From positions 781,501 to 845,500 of the forward strand of contig NZ_CP113864.1 of assembly GCF_026914285.1 (NCBI RefSeq): 64,000 nt of DNA, read 5' to 3'. The notes beneath the pieces are model-generated. The model was not told the DNA's origin, did no database searches, and saw only the letters and a list, made by a program, of their open reading frames with translations. The position numbers were made by a program, and so were the translations under genes. Origin of the DNA: Caldicellulosiruptor naganoensis (GTDB lineage Bacteria > Bacillota > Thermoanaerobacteria > Caldicellulosiruptorales > Caldicellulosiruptoraceae). Positions 27,269 to 38,351 of the stretch are shown here, one piece after another (position 1 is the first letter of the stretch; every line of letters starts with the position of its first letter).

Positions 27269-28681
27269 TTGAAGATTACATACTATTCAAATAGCCAAAA
27301 ATTCTTATATGATTTTCAACATATAATACGAGCATTTTATCCGAATGCAGAAATAAACTTTGGAAGTGGTGGGGATATTCATTTTAAGGCGCAGTTTGAA
27401 GGCTTTAATGTTACTATAAAAGCACAAGAGCCTGGTAAAGAACTTGCAGCAAGAAACTTTTTGCTCACAGAAGATGAACATGAATCAAAGAGAATATTTG
27501 GGAAAAATCTTTATGACATTTTAAAAGCTTTAACTAATAAAGAACTTCCGTGGGGTATTTTAACGGGGATAAGACCAACTAAAATTGCATATCCACTTGT
27601 AAAAGCTAATATGCCAGTTGAAGAAGCTTCTAAGTATTTGCAAAGAGAATACTATATATCTAAAAAGAAAAGCCTTCTTCTTCTTGAGGTTGCTAAAAAT
27701 GAAATTGAGGTTTTAAAGAGGGTTGACTCTTTTGCTGCGTGTTTGTACATTGGAATACCCATCTGTCCAACTAAATGTTTGTATTGTTCATTTTCTTGTC
27801 ATGAACTCAACAAAAAGATAGAGTCACTTTTAGACCTATACACTCAAGCGCTTTTGACAGAGCTTGAGAGGACATATAAACTGATTGAGAAAAATGAAAA
27901 TAAGATAGTTGCTATCTACTTTGGCGGAGGAAGCCCGGCTGTTTTAGGTGTTGGGAATGTAAAGAGGATTTTTGAAAGTTTACTTGCCAATTTGAATAAA
28001 GAAGATATTCGTGAGATTACATTTGAGGCGGGAAGACCAGACACTATAAACGAGAGTCTTTTAGAACTTTTAGCACTTTACAAAAAGGATTTTAATATGA
28101 GGCTTTGTATAAATCCTCAGACATCAAATGACAGAACACTTCAAATAATAGGTAGAAATCACTCATTTGAGGATATTAAAAGGGCATTTGAGCTTGCAAG
28201 AGAATATGGGTTTGAGAACATAAACAGCGACGTGATTTTAGGTCTTCCGAACGAAAAGGAAGAGGACTTTCAAAAGACAATTTATGATGTGCTAAGTCTA
28301 AACCCTGCTTCAATTACCGTTCATACGCTCTCAATAAAGAGAGCTAGTGTTTTGAGGTTCAAGTGGCAGGACTATTGGTTCATGGACGAAGGCACAGTGA
28401 ACAATCTTCTTGATTGGACAAAATCCATCTTGAGCGAAGAAGGATATATTCCTTATTATATGTACAGACAAAAGAACATGATAGGCAATTTTGAAAATGT
28501 TGGATATTCAAAAAGAGGTTTTGAAGGGCTTTACAATGTCATGATAATGCAAGAAAAGCACAACATATATGCTTGCGGTGCAAAAGCTGTTTCGAAATTC
28601 ATATTTGAAAATGACAGGATTGAAAGAGTATTCAATCCTGCTGATATACAACTTTACATCTCGCGAATTTTAAATATTTAA
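27269..28681 (+). CDS. hemZ: Coproporphyrinogen III oxidase-like radical SAM protein HemZ
   Basis: Radical SAM protein of the HemZ/HemN group. CPTKCLYCSF (Cys triad CX3CX2C) near residue 165 binds the cluster and YFGGGSPA the SAM. The long N-terminal domain before the cluster is the HemZ form. TTG 27269 is chosen because GGGGT lies nine bases upstream, and the alternative ATG at 27227 falls right at the end of a terminator. No other heme gene is nearby. Coproporphyrinogen dehydrogenase activity is not certain for this branch. Confidence 0.82.
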   Translation: MKITYYSNSQKFLYDFQHIIRAFYPNAEINFGSGGDIHFKAQFEGFNVTIKAQEPGKELAARNFLLTEDEHESKRIFGKNLYDILKALTNKELPWGILTGIRPTKIAYPLVKANMPVEEASKYLQREYYISKKKSLLLLEVAKNEIEVLKRVDSFAACLYIGIPICPTKCLYCSFSCHELNKKIESLLDLYTQALLTELERTYKLIEKNENKIVAIYFGGGSPAVLGVGNVKRIFESLLANLNKEDIREITFEAGRPDTINESLLELLALYKKDFNMRLCINPQTSNDRTLQIIGRNHSFEDIKRAFELAREYGFENINSDVILGLPNEKEEDFQKTIYDVLSLNPASITVHTLSIKRASVLRFKWQDYWFMDEGTVNNLLDWTKSILSEEGYIPYYMYRQKNMIGNFENVGYSKRGFEGLYNVMIMQEKHNIYACGAKAVSKFIFENDRIERVFNPADIQLYISRILNI

Positions 28682-28707
28682 AAAGTCTTTGGGGAGGGCA
28701 AGTTTTT

Positions 28708-29559
28708 TTGCGTTACCAACAACTTCTTGAAAGTTGCACAATTTGTCCTCGGGAGTGCAGGGTAAACAGACTCAAAGGTGAGATGGGGTTTTGTAAAATT
28801 GCAAATGGGATTAAGCTCTCAGATGCGTTTTTGCATTTTGGAGAAGAACCATGTATTTCAGGCAAAAACGGTTCTGGCACTGTGTTTTTCTCAGGGTGTA
28901 ATATGGGCTGTGTGTTTTGCCAAAACTATGAGATTAGCCAAAAAAGGTTTGGCATGTATATAGACGTTGAAAAGCTTGCAATGATATTTTTAAACCTTCA
29001 GGCAAAGGGTGCTCACAATATAAATCTTGTCACACCCACAATCTATGTTCCTTATATAATTGATGCGCTTGAAATTGCAAAAAGAAAAGGGCTCAATATT
29101 CCTGTTGTTTACAACACATCAGCCTATGAAAAACCAGAGACGATAGAGCTTTTAAGAGGGTATGTGGATATTTTTTTGCCTGACCTAAAACATTTTGATG
29201 ATTGGATAGCAATAAAATATTCAAATGCTCCTTTGTACTTTGAATATGCCACAAAGTCAATCTTAAAGATGTATGAACTTGTTGGAGATGTAAAGATAGA
29301 AAATGGTATAATGAAAAAAGGTATCATAATTCGCCACTTAGTTCTACCGATGCACACGGACGATTCAATAAAGGTGCTTAGCTGGATAAGAGATAACCTG
29401 AAAGGGAAAGTACTTTTAAGTCTTATGAGCCAATATTATCCGGCTTACAGAGCGGGGGAATACAAAGAGATTTCAAGAAGGCTTACAAAAAGAGAGTATC
29501 AAAAGGTTGTTGACTTTGTTTTAGAAAACGGCCTTGATTACGGGTATATTCAAAGCTAA
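28708..29559 (+). CDS. Radical SAM protein, PflA-like
   Basis: 283 residues. CNMGCVFC (near residue 70) is the CX3CX2C cluster motif. An N-terminal set of cysteines, CTICPRECRVNR and a GFC, precedes it, as in the PflX-like group resembling pyruvate formate-lyase activating enzymes. No glycyl-radical enzyme is nearby, so the target is unknown. TTG start with GGGAGGG upstream; it is probably co-transcribed with hemZ. Confidence 0.8.
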   Translation: MRYQQLLESCTICPRECRVNRLKGEMGFCKIANGIKLSDAFLHFGEEPCISGKNGSGTVFFSGCNMGCVFCQNYEISQKRFGMYIDVEKLAMIFLNLQAKGAHNINLVTPTIYVPYIIDALEIAKRKGLNIPVVYNTSAYEKPETIELLRGYVDIFLPDLKHFDDWIAIKYSNAPLYFEYATKSILKMYELVGDVKIENGIMKKGIIIRHLVLPMHTDDSIKVLSWIRDNLKGKVLLSLMSQYYPAYRAGEYKEISRRLTKREYQKVVDFVLENGLDYGYIQS

Positions 29560-29629
29560 GAATTAAGCATTCTTCACGTTTGATTTGCAGAGTATTATTA
29601 AATACAAAAGAAAGGATGGCAACAAAACC

Positions 29630-30787
29630 ATGATAAAAACTTTAATAGTATTTGGTACAAGACCTGAGGCAATCAAGATGGCACCTTTGGTAAAAGAGCT
29701 TCAAAGTGATGCAAACTTTGAAGTTCGTGTGTGTGTAACAGCTCAGCACAGGCAGATGCTTGACCAGGTTTTGGAAATATTTGATATAAAGCCGGACTAT
29801 GATTTGAACATTATGAAACACAACCAAAGTCTTTATTCTGTAACAGCTGATGTTATATTAAAATTTGAAGAGGTTTTAAAAAAAGAAAAGCCAGACATTG
29901 TTTTGGTGCATGGTGATACAACTACAACCTTTGCATCAGCTTTATCTGCCTTTTATTTTAAGACAAAAGTTGGACATGTTGAGGCAGGGCTGCGCACTTT
30001 CAATAAATTCTCACCTTTTCCAGAGGAAATGAACAGAAAACTCACAGCAGCTCTTTGTGATATTCACTTTGCACCCACAAAAAGGGCAAAACTGAATTTA
30101 TTAAAAGAAGGAATTAATGAAGAAGACATTTTTGTCACAGGAAACACAGTGATTGACACCTTAAAATACACTATAAAGAAAGATTATAAATTCAGAGAAC
30201 CAATTTTAAATGAAGTTGACTATACAAAAAGGATAATAACACTCACTGCTCACCGGCGAGAAAATTTTGGAAAACCACATGAGAACATATTTGAAGCAGT
30301 GCTGAGTTTAGCAAATGAATTTGATGACATTCTTTTTGTGTACCCTGTACATTTAAACCCTAACGTTAAGGATGTTGCAGAGAGGATTTTGAAAAATCAT
30401 CCACGAATTATTTTGATAAATCCTATTGATGTTGACGATATGCACAATCTTATGGCAAAAAGCTACTTGGTTATGACAGACTCTGGCGGTCTTCAGGAAG
30501 AGGCACCTTCTTTGGGCAAGCCTGTTGTTGTTTTGAGAGATACAACAGAACGTCCTGAGGCAGTTTTGGCGAACACTGTCAAGGTTGCAGGAACTGATAA
30601 AGAGAAGATAGTGGAGATATTGAGAAAGCTTTTGAGTGACAATGAAGAGTACTCTAAAATGGCTCATGCGGTAAATCCTTATGGAGATGGATTTGCTTCA
30701 AAGAGAATAAAGGACGCACTTTTATACTATTTTGGCTACAAAAATGAAAGACCAGAAGAGTTTAAAGGAAGTGATATGTACGTTTAG
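29630..30787 (+). CDS. wecB: UDP-N-acetylglucosamine 2-epimerase
   Basis: Converts UDP-GlcNAc to UDP-ManNAc. KTLIVFGTRPEAIKMAPL opens the protein, GHVEAGLRT and FPEEMNRK are substrate-site segments, and LTAHRRENFGKP and TDSGGLQEEAPSLGKP are also diagnostic. ATG 29630 is chosen because it gives the conserved N-terminus and AAAGGA lies upstream. It precedes the secreted-protein genes, and ManNAc is a component of polymers bound by SLH domains, so a link to surface-layer anchoring is likely (inference). Confidence 0.93.
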   Translation: MIKTLIVFGTRPEAIKMAPLVKELQSDANFEVRVCVTAQHRQMLDQVLEIFDIKPDYDLNIMKHNQSLYSVTADVILKFEEVLKKEKPDIVLVHGDTTTTFASALSAFYFKTKVGHVEAGLRTFNKFSPFPEEMNRKLTAALCDIHFAPTKRAKLNLLKEGINEEDIFVTGNTVIDTLKYTIKKDYKFREPILNEVDYTKRIITLTAHRRENFGKPHENIFEAVLSLANEFDDILFVYPVHLNPNVKDVAERILKNHPRIILINPIDVDDMHNLMAKSYLVMTDSGGLQEEAPSLGKPVVVLRDTTERPEAVLANTVKVAGTDKEKIVEILRKLLSDNEEYSKMAHAVNPYGDGFASKRIKDALLYYFGYKNERPEEFKGSDMYV

Positions 30788-30870
30788 TATCTTTACATAA
30801 ATCTTAAAAAGACCGATTAAATAAGTGTGAAAAAAGTTATTTAAGAATTATTTTCAAGGTGGGATTATTA

Positions 30871-33800
30871 ATGTTGTACAGGATAGTGAAAAAACTTGTT
30901 GCTATTTTGTGTATTGTGGGAATTTTGATACCGCATTTTAATTTACAAGGTTATTCTCAAACCTTGGGCTCTTCATTAGGCTTGACTGTTGTGCGAGATG
31001 TCAATGGTGTTTATAAAATAACTAAAAATTCTATATCAGTAAAATGGAATGCTGTTGAAGAGGCTGCTTATTATACAGTTGAAGCTGCTTATTCAAATAG
31101 TCAAATAGATTTTTCAACTGCAACAACCAATACATATTGTGATATAACAAATCTTAAAGCGGCAACGCTTTACAAAATAACAGTGTCTGCAAAAGATGAA
31201 AGTGGTGAGGTAATAACTACGCAGTCCATTTATGTCATTACAGAGTTTAAGCTATATGCTGAGCCAGAGCCAGATCCTGCAAAAGAGGAGGATATTCCAC
31301 TTGGCTTTGGAGGAGATAAGCCAAAGCTTATTATAAGTTTTCACAAAATAAATATATCTCTTGATTACCAGAACGATATAGGATTTAGAGGATATAATGT
31401 GTTTGTTGGAAAAAGTCAAACAGGTGCTGATGCCAATCAGTATTTTATAGACAGCAATACGAATGAAATATATAAATACTTAAAAAGTGGAAATCTAACT
31501 ATTCCAGTTGAGCTTGTAAGGGATGGCAAGAAACAATTTGCTTCAGAAGACAAAGGAATAGTGAGTATGACAGTTTATGACAAATATGATGGAATAGATA
31601 CCCCTGAGCTTTATCCGGGAACGATTTATTACATCATCATGAACCCCAAAATGGACAACACCAGTGTTATATACAAACCACTTAGCAACATATCCTGCCC
31701 CACTTTGATGCAAGTAAGTGCCGCTAAAATAGGCGAAATTGAAAAAGATGGTAAGATTTTGGCTTTGGTGAGAGTGCAGTGGAAAGGAGTTGACCCTGGA
31801 AATTATAAACAAGATGAGATAAAGTATCAGGCATACTATGCAACAAATGCGAACGAACTGCCGCGAGATAGCCTGCCTCCTCAGAACATCTTTGCAACAA
31901 CTTCCTATAATCAAAATGAAGCCTATATACCTGGTCTTTCTATGACAACAAAGTATTATTACATTAGAGTTGAGGCAGTTTTTGCAGACGGGACTAAAAT
32001 TCCATCTGCTTTAATTAAGGTTTCAGTGACAGAGCTCGGTGACATTCCGCCAACACCAAGAAACTGTCAAGCTGAAACAGTCTCCCAGACAGAAATTAAA
32101 GTATCATTTGACAAGCCTGTTTCTGATGATGTGTATTACAGGTACCAGATTTGGTACTCAACCCAGTACAATGACGTATTGGATGCAGATAATAATCCTA
32201 CAGTGTATAAACTGGTGTACATATCTGAAAACTACAATCCCAATATAGATGGGTTTGTTTCAAACAATTTTGAAATTTCTCAAGATGGGAAAAGGTATAG
32301 TTATCGTGTTAAAAATCTTAAACCGAACACAGTTTACTATTTCAAAGTAAGAATAATCAATCTTTCTGACCTAAACAGTCCAAAAAAATCGGATTTTTCC
32401 CTGGTATTTGTAGGAACAACAAAACCAATACCAACCTTAGTTGTCCCACCAATTGATGATAATTTTATAACTAAGATAGAAGTTGATAAAAATAAGATTA
32501 CAATCTATACATATCAGGATAAGTTTTTGGAGGATGTGCGTGCTAATGTATATGACTATGTGAGAAATAGTGTCGGGCTGAACTATCAAAGTGTAGAGGA
32601 GTCTGTATATTATCATGTATATGTATGCAAATATACATGGGATGAAAACAAGATACTATTTTCTTTTGAGATTTCAAGCGAGGAATTAAAAGGTCAGAAC
32701 AAAATTGAGGTATCTGGTCTTGAACCAAATACTGTTTACTATATCAGATTTAAAGTAAAGGTTGTACTTCTTGATAAAAGCTATTTTTCAGGCTTCAGCA
32801 AGGCATATGTTGTTGCAACAAAACCAGAACCAGTTCCTCCTACAATTTCAAGACCTGAAATTCCTAAAAACTTTATGATAGCTCCAGAAAATGGAGCTTT
32901 GACCCAGACCTCTGTTAAGCTGAGATGGAATACAAAACAGAATCAATCATATGTAATCCTACAAACGTTTAAACCCTTAGAAGATATTAGTTTGAGCTTA
33001 GATGAGACTATAAAGTATTTTACCAATACTTTGAAGCAAAAGGTTGAGATTTATTCGCAGAACCAGTCGGGTAGTTTTGTAGTTCAGCAAGTGGTATATG
33101 ATGTATACTCTCAGAATGCCTCAGTCGGGGCAAGAGTTTATATAGATGTTACATCACCTTGTACTTTCACAAACCTTGCTCCCAATACCCTGTATTACTT
33201 CTCAATCAAGGCAATAGAGAATGGCATGGAATCTTTCTGGGGAAGTATAGCAGTTACAACATCACCTATTGAAAAACCTGAAAACTTAGTTATTTTTTTA
33301 CGAGATCCAAGTGGACATGGACTGACTATACAATGGCAAGGCAATCAAGCTTATGGGTATCAGGTATTTGTAAAGGCAGAGACGGATACGGTATTCACTA
33401 TGGTTTACTCTGGCAACATTTCTCCTTTTTCTATAATTGACTCAAAGACAGCGCTGTTTAGGTATTACATCGGAAATCTAAAATCTAATACACTTTATCA
33501 TATAAGAGTGAGAAGTATTCATATTCCTACAGGGAAAGTATCATTGTTTGCAGAAGTCTTAGCAAGAACACTTTTTAATCAGAGTGATTTTGAAGAGCAA
33601 CAAAGGAAAATAAAAGAACAAGAAGAAAGCAGAATAAGAGAAATTCAAAACCAGAAACAGCCCATTATGGTTATAGAAAACAGCTCTGATAAGTATTTTC
33701 TTTATCTTATTGACCAAAATGCTCTTGATGAGATAGAAAGGTCAAGTAGTAGTGAATTTGTGATTGACTTTACAAGGGCGACCTATAGCAGTGCAAAAGG

Positions 33801-34692
33801 TCAGGTTCAGTTTTCCTATAAAGTAGCTGATAAGCTTGAAAGGATGCAGAAAAGTCTTGTTATAAAATACAGGAATGTAACTATAAAAGTGCCAGCTGGG
33901 GCTTTAAATGTCCCCGAAATAGAAGTTCTTTCTAAGAGGCATAACATTGAAAAAGGAAATATATTGCTTTTTGCAGAGGTTAGCAGAGTTTCGGGTATTT
34001 CTGTGCCATCAGGGTATGAATTAGATTCAGACGTTGTGAACTTTAAACTGGGTGCTAAGTACTATTACAACGATGAAGTTCTTATTTCTAACCTTGCAAA
34101 GCCGGTAAGTATTGTAATTGTTTATAATCAATTAATTGTACTTCCAAATGAAAAACGGGTTGTGTACAGCTTTTCGGATAATGCTTTTGTAGACAAATTC
34201 AATATAGACAAAATAGCAAATAAGATTGTGTTTAATGTTACCAAAACGGGTTCGTATGGTATTCTGAAAGCTTCAATCTCATCAAATTATACAAGCAGTA
34301 AATACAAAGACGATATAGTTTATCTTGCTTACAAATATGGTCTTAGTGATTTGTATGTCAATTTTTCGAAGACTTTAACTCAAGAATATGCAAATGAGCT
34401 TTTGAAAAAAGTATTTTCAACTCAGCTTGAAAATATTAAAAATGGAAATCTTACACGCCAAGAAGCAATTTATCTTCTTGCAAGGCTGTATGAGACAAAA
34501 AAGAATATGTTAGTAGATAGCATTCTAGTTACTAAATCAACCAATTTCAATCCAGATGGTAGGTATAAAAAATATATCTTAGCGATGATGTCAATTGGAG
34601 TTATTGACACTGATTTAAATCCAACTGATTATATACTTGTAGATGAGTTTGTTCATTATATTGTCAACTTAGAAAAACTTTTAAATTACTAA
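30871..34692 (+). CDS. Giant secreted fibronectin type III protein with SLH-like C-terminus
   Basis: About 1273 residues. A signal peptide (first 30 residues) is followed by about seven fibronectin type III-like modules, recognisable by repeated closing strands such as LKPNTVYYFKVRI, LEPNTVYYIRFKV and LAPNTLYYFSIKA. A charged Glu/Gln/Lys linker near residue 906 separates them from a beta-rich domain (about 960-1130, with IDFTRATYSS). The end (about 1140-1273) has degenerate SLH repeats (LTRQEAIYLLARLYE). ATG 30871 has AAGGTGGG upstream. Probably a wall-attached surface protein; the ligand is unknown. Confidence 0.82.
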   Translation: MLYRIVKKLVAILCIVGILIPHFNLQGYSQTLGSSLGLTVVRDVNGVYKITKNSISVKWNAVEEAAYYTVEAAYSNSQIDFSTATTNTYCDITNLKAATLYKITVSAKDESGEVITTQSIYVITEFKLYAEPEPDPAKEEDIPLGFGGDKPKLIISFHKINISLDYQNDIGFRGYNVFVGKSQTGADANQYFIDSNTNEIYKYLKSGNLTIPVELVRDGKKQFASEDKGIVSMTVYDKYDGIDTPELYPGTIYYIIMNPKMDNTSVIYKPLSNISCPTLMQVSAAKIGEIEKDGKILALVRVQWKGVDPGNYKQDEIKYQAYYATNANELPRDSLPPQNIFATTSYNQNEAYIPGLSMTTKYYYIRVEAVFADGTKIPSALIKVSVTELGDIPPTPRNCQAETVSQTEIKVSFDKPVSDDVYYRYQIWYSTQYNDVLDADNNPTVYKLVYISENYNPNIDGFVSNNFEISQDGKRYSYRVKNLKPNTVYYFKVRIINLSDLNSPKKSDFSLVFVGTTKPIPTLVVPPIDDNFITKIEVDKNKITIYTYQDKFLEDVRANVYDYVRNSVGLNYQSVEESVYYHVYVCKYTWDENKILFSFEISSEELKGQNKIEVSGLEPNTVYYIRFKVKVVLLDKSYFSGFSKAYVVATKPEPVPPTISRPEIPKNFMIAPENGALTQTSVKLRWNTKQNQSYVILQTFKPLEDISLSLDETIKYFTNTLKQKVEIYSQNQSGSFVVQQVVYDVYSQNASVGARVYIDVTSPCTFTNLAPNTLYYFSIKAIENGMESFWGSIAVTTSPIEKPENLVIFLRDPSGHGLTIQWQGNQAYGYQVFVKAETDTVFTMVYSGNISPFSIIDSKTALFRYYIGNLKSNTLYHIRVRSIHIPTGKVSLFAEVLARTLFNQSDFEEQQRKIKEQEESRIREIQNQKQPIMVIENSSDKYFLYLIDQNALDEIERSSSSEFVIDFTRATYSSAKGQVQFSYKVADKLERMQKSLVIKYRNVTIKVPAGALNVPEIEVLSKRHNIEKGNILLFAEVSRVSGISVPSGYELDSDVVNFKLGAKYYYNDEVLISNLAKPVSIVIVYNQLIVLPNEKRVVYSFSDNAFVDKFNIDKIANKIVFNVTKTGSYGILKASISSNYTSSKYKDDIVYLAYKYGLSDLYVNFSKTLTQEYANELLKKVFSTQLENIKNGNLTRQEAIYLLARLYETKKNMLVDSILVTKSTNFNPDGRYKKYILAMMSIGVIDTDLNPTDYILVDEFVHYIVNLEKLLNY

Positions 34693-34714
34693 AGAAAGAT
34701 TGGGTGATCAGAGG

Positions 34715-37700
34715 ATGAGATCTTTTCTAAAAGAGATATTTTCTTTCTTTTTATTGATTTCATTTATTTTAACTTTGATGCCTATTTCAGCAGTTGCACA
34801 AACGGTTGTCCTTCCTGCACCATCACAGCTTACAATTGAAAGGCAAAATAATTTGCCAAGGATAGAAGTTGGAGATGATGGTACAATTACAATATATTTT
34901 TCATGGCAATATTCATACTCTGATTTTGACTACTTTGAGTTGTATTTAGGAGATGATCCAAACAAGTTTAATTATGGTTATACAATTTACAAGAACGCTG
35001 ATCCAAATCTCACGCAGACAGATGCACAAAGTTATGTTTATAAAGTTCAAGGACTTCCAAACGGACAAAAGATACCAAGTGGTACAATCTTTTATGCAAA
35101 GTTGAGAGCAGTTAAGGTGCTTCAGCAGCGGACAGGAAATGTTGTGTACTATTCTCCTTATTCTAACACAATAGTTTTTCTCACTCCTATATTTGTGGAG
35201 GCAGCAACTTCTTCTGAAACTTCAATTGACATTGTTTGGGATGATGTTTACTATGCAGGAGAAAGAATTGACTATGATATATATGTCTCAAAAGACATAA
35301 GCTTTACAACACCTACTAAATACCAGATTGACGGTGAAAGGATTACACTTTTGCAAAGCCAAAAACCAGGGGGAAGAGTGGACATTCTCCCAAACAGGAA
35401 ATTAAAATACACAGCATCAAATCTTGCACCAAGCAGTCTTTACTATGTAAAGGTTTTGCCGAGGAATTTACCTTCTGAGATAATTTGGAGAGATCCTCAA
35501 ACTTATACTCCTCCGAATTCAAAGGTAATTGGTGAGGCTGCAACCTATATTCAGGCCGAGGCACAACGAATTGCAGACAATGTAGTTTGGCTCAGGTGGG
35601 CAAAGGTTAGCATTGCTGAGGGAAATGATTATGAGATATACAAAGGTAGTAAGGACCAAGTTCCCACCTTAATTGGAACTGTTTCAACAAATGAGTTTTT
35701 TGCAATGGTAAATATAACCGATGATGTATTTTTCAGGATTCAAGTGGATGTAATTGATGCATTTGGGCGCAAAGTTTCAATAAGGTCTCCTGATTTGTAT
35801 GTACATCCATACACACTACCTTATGCTCCACCAGCAGCAGAGGACCTGACAGCTTATCCAAAAACTCAAGATACTATAACTCTGCGGTTTAAGATACCTT
35901 CTGATAAAGAAGTGGTGTATGACTTTTATTACAAAAGATATCTTGATACAAACTCAGATTTTGCTTTGTATCTGTCCAACTACCAGATGACAGAAAGGGA
36001 TATTGAAAAAGATACTAACAACATCCCCACCGGATACTATAAATTGGATATTACCGGCCTTGAGAAGAATACTGTCTATATCTTGAAAGTGGTAGTAAAA
36101 AAGAGATTTTTTGACTATGAATCTGGTAATTACATTTACAAAGAGTCAGCACCAGCTGTAACAATCTCCTATACACTCTCTGGTGATATTACCCCACCTA
36201 CAACCCCAACATCACTTTCAGTTGTATACTCTACGTATGACAGTGTAACACTTTCTTGGACGCCTATTTACATTGCAGGCACACAACCACCTGTGGTTGA
36301 CCAGAGCATATCATATGAAGTGAACTTTGCAGTCTATCAGGATGGTATGGACCTTGGAAATCCAGAAAGTTTTGACCCAACAAGTTTACAAAAGGTTATT
36401 CTTTCAAAACCTCAGATTGACTCAAATGGAAAGGCAACTTTTAGGCTTGGTAATCTAAGTCCTGATACGCGGTATGTGTTGTTCGTAAGGGCAATTAGAG
36501 AAATAGATGGGATAAAATACTATTCCCTGCCTTCAAATGTAGTTATGGCAACAACCTTTCCAAAATATGAACTTCCTCTTCCATCGAGGCCACCAATAGT
36601 GGAAAACTTAAGCGTAGTTTCCACAACCTATAACAGCGTTACTCTTTCTTGGCAGTATGTAGAGAATGTTTATTTTGAAATTCAAATCTCAGAAGACATA
36701 AAAAATGCAAGTGGCTGGAGGACAATTTCTGACTCTTTCAAGCCTTCTATAAAAGAGATTGACTATCAAGCTGGTATTTGTTATTTTACAGCTAAAGATT
36801 TAAAGCCAGATACATTGTACTACTTCAGGGTAAGGTCTTATATTGTAAAGGACAATCAAAAAATTTATTCAGATTATTGTAGTCCAGTATTTGGAAAGAC
36901 ACAAAAAATTCCTCCACCAAAGACGCCGGTTGCCTTTGGAATAAAAGATTATGGAAAGGACTATGTAGTATTTGTATGGGAGATTTCAGAGCTGGGAAGA
37001 AAATATATGATTGAGATTGCAGACAACATTGCTTTTACGAATTCCCAAAAGTACACAACTGATGTAGACGTGACGGAGTACAAAGTTGAAAAGCTCAAGC
37101 CAAACACACGTTACTATGCGAGACTTTTTGCAATTGGTTCAGACGGACAGCTGTCTTTGGCAACTGAAATTATATCATTTGTTACAAAAAAGGATGTAAG
37201 CGAATATACAGGTGTATTTGAACTTATTGAAGATACAACGGTTCCTATGGTGATAACTGAAGATATCTCAAACAGAACAATGTCTATTGAGATTACCTAT
37301 AAGTACGTAAATACTTCTTTGGATGCAAAAACTGTTGTTGTTGATTTTACAAAGAGGACAAATAGTAATATTATTCGGTTTGTATTAAAGATAAGATATG
37401 ACGTTTTAGGTGCTTTGATAAGGTTGAATAAAAACTGCCAGGTTATTTTAGATGGAGCAAGTGCAGTGTTCGATTTTAGTAGTCTTTATGTGGATGAGCT
37501 AAAAAAGCTTTCAATTTCTAATTTTTCACCAAGTAATCTATATATACAGCTTTCTTTTGAAAAAAGTAGTGAGAAGTTCAATATTCCAAATGCTATTTCA
37601 GAAATTTATGACATTAAGTTTTTAGCGTTGACATCAACCCAGCAAATTGGTATTAGCAGTTTTAACTTACCGATAAGTTTTACTCTTAAAAATAAGGAGC

Positions 37701-38335
37701 CATGGTCCTCGTTTATACCTTACGAATTTGACATTTTAAATATGAACTGGAAGATAGCAACTGATTACAAAGTTTCAAGTGATAAAAGGGATATTTCTTT
37801 TGTACTAGAATCTCCGCAAGCAGTTGTTATTACACGAAAGATTTTTTACAACGACATTATCCAAAGTAGCTATGCAACAAAGTTATACTATTTATTCCAG
37901 AGCATACCTTGTGATGATTCAAGTGCTACCATAGGTATAAAAAGTCCTGTGGGCAAATTAGAACTTGCTTCATATTTGGTTTACTTCGCAGAGAAGAAAA
38001 GACTTTATAGATTTGAAGTTATAAAGGAATATGCAGAAAAAGCATATAGAGCAGGTATTATTAGCAGTATTGATGACAATTCCTATCTTACAAAAGAAGC
38101 TGCTGTTGATATGCTAATTAAATTTTATGAGATTTACACAGGCGATGAGATTGATATCAGTGATGTAACATGGAAAAAACTTGGAGTGGATAATATGTAT
38201 ATTGATTCGGTAAAGAAAGCTTATAAAATGGGATGGCTATTTGACTATGCAACATTTAATCCCAAAGAGACTGCAACAAGAGAATACATTTTGGCTGTAT
38301 TTTATCACATTACTCAAAGGATATCTCTAGATTGA
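34715..38335 (+). CDS. Second giant secreted FnIII protein with SLH-like C-terminus
   Basis: About 1206 residues and the same architecture as the preceding gene. Signal peptide (about 1-30), about seven FnIII-like modules (LAPSSLYYVKVLP, LSPDTRYVLFVRA, LKPDTLYYFRVRS, LKPNTRYYARLFA), then a beta-rich domain (about 830-1045) with VVDFTKRTNS. The C-terminus resembles SLH repeats (TKEAAVDMLIKFYE, ATREYILAVFYH). The two genes are probably an old duplication. ATG 34715 has a GGGTGATC element just upstream. It lies 22 bases after its paralogue and before a clear SLH protein. Confidence 0.82.
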   Translation: MRSFLKEIFSFFLLISFILTLMPISAVAQTVVLPAPSQLTIERQNNLPRIEVGDDGTITIYFSWQYSYSDFDYFELYLGDDPNKFNYGYTIYKNADPNLTQTDAQSYVYKVQGLPNGQKIPSGTIFYAKLRAVKVLQQRTGNVVYYSPYSNTIVFLTPIFVEAATSSETSIDIVWDDVYYAGERIDYDIYVSKDISFTTPTKYQIDGERITLLQSQKPGGRVDILPNRKLKYTASNLAPSSLYYVKVLPRNLPSEIIWRDPQTYTPPNSKVIGEAATYIQAEAQRIADNVVWLRWAKVSIAEGNDYEIYKGSKDQVPTLIGTVSTNEFFAMVNITDDVFFRIQVDVIDAFGRKVSIRSPDLYVHPYTLPYAPPAAEDLTAYPKTQDTITLRFKIPSDKEVVYDFYYKRYLDTNSDFALYLSNYQMTERDIEKDTNNIPTGYYKLDITGLEKNTVYILKVVVKKRFFDYESGNYIYKESAPAVTISYTLSGDITPPTTPTSLSVVYSTYDSVTLSWTPIYIAGTQPPVVDQSISYEVNFAVYQDGMDLGNPESFDPTSLQKVILSKPQIDSNGKATFRLGNLSPDTRYVLFVRAIREIDGIKYYSLPSNVVMATTFPKYELPLPSRPPIVENLSVVSTTYNSVTLSWQYVENVYFEIQISEDIKNASGWRTISDSFKPSIKEIDYQAGICYFTAKDLKPDTLYYFRVRSYIVKDNQKIYSDYCSPVFGKTQKIPPPKTPVAFGIKDYGKDYVVFVWEISELGRKYMIEIADNIAFTNSQKYTTDVDVTEYKVEKLKPNTRYYARLFAIGSDGQLSLATEIISFVTKKDVSEYTGVFELIEDTTVPMVITEDISNRTMSIEITYKYVNTSLDAKTVVVDFTKRTNSNIIRFVLKIRYDVLGALIRLNKNCQVILDGASAVFDFSSLYVDELKKLSISNFSPSNLYIQLSFEKSSEKFNIPNAISEIYDIKFLALTSTQQIGISSFNLPISFTLKNKEPWSSFIPYEFDILNMNWKIATDYKVSSDKRDISFVLESPQAVVITRKIFYNDIIQSSYATKLYYLFQSIPCDDSSATIGIKSPVGKLELASYLVYFAEKKRLYRFEVIKEYAEKAYRAGIISSIDDNSYLTKEAAVDMLIKFYEIYTGDEIDISDVTWKKLGVDNMYIDSVKKAYKMGWLFDYATFNPKETATREYILAVFYHITQRISLD

Positions 38336-38351
38336 GGAGGTTGTTTTAAGG

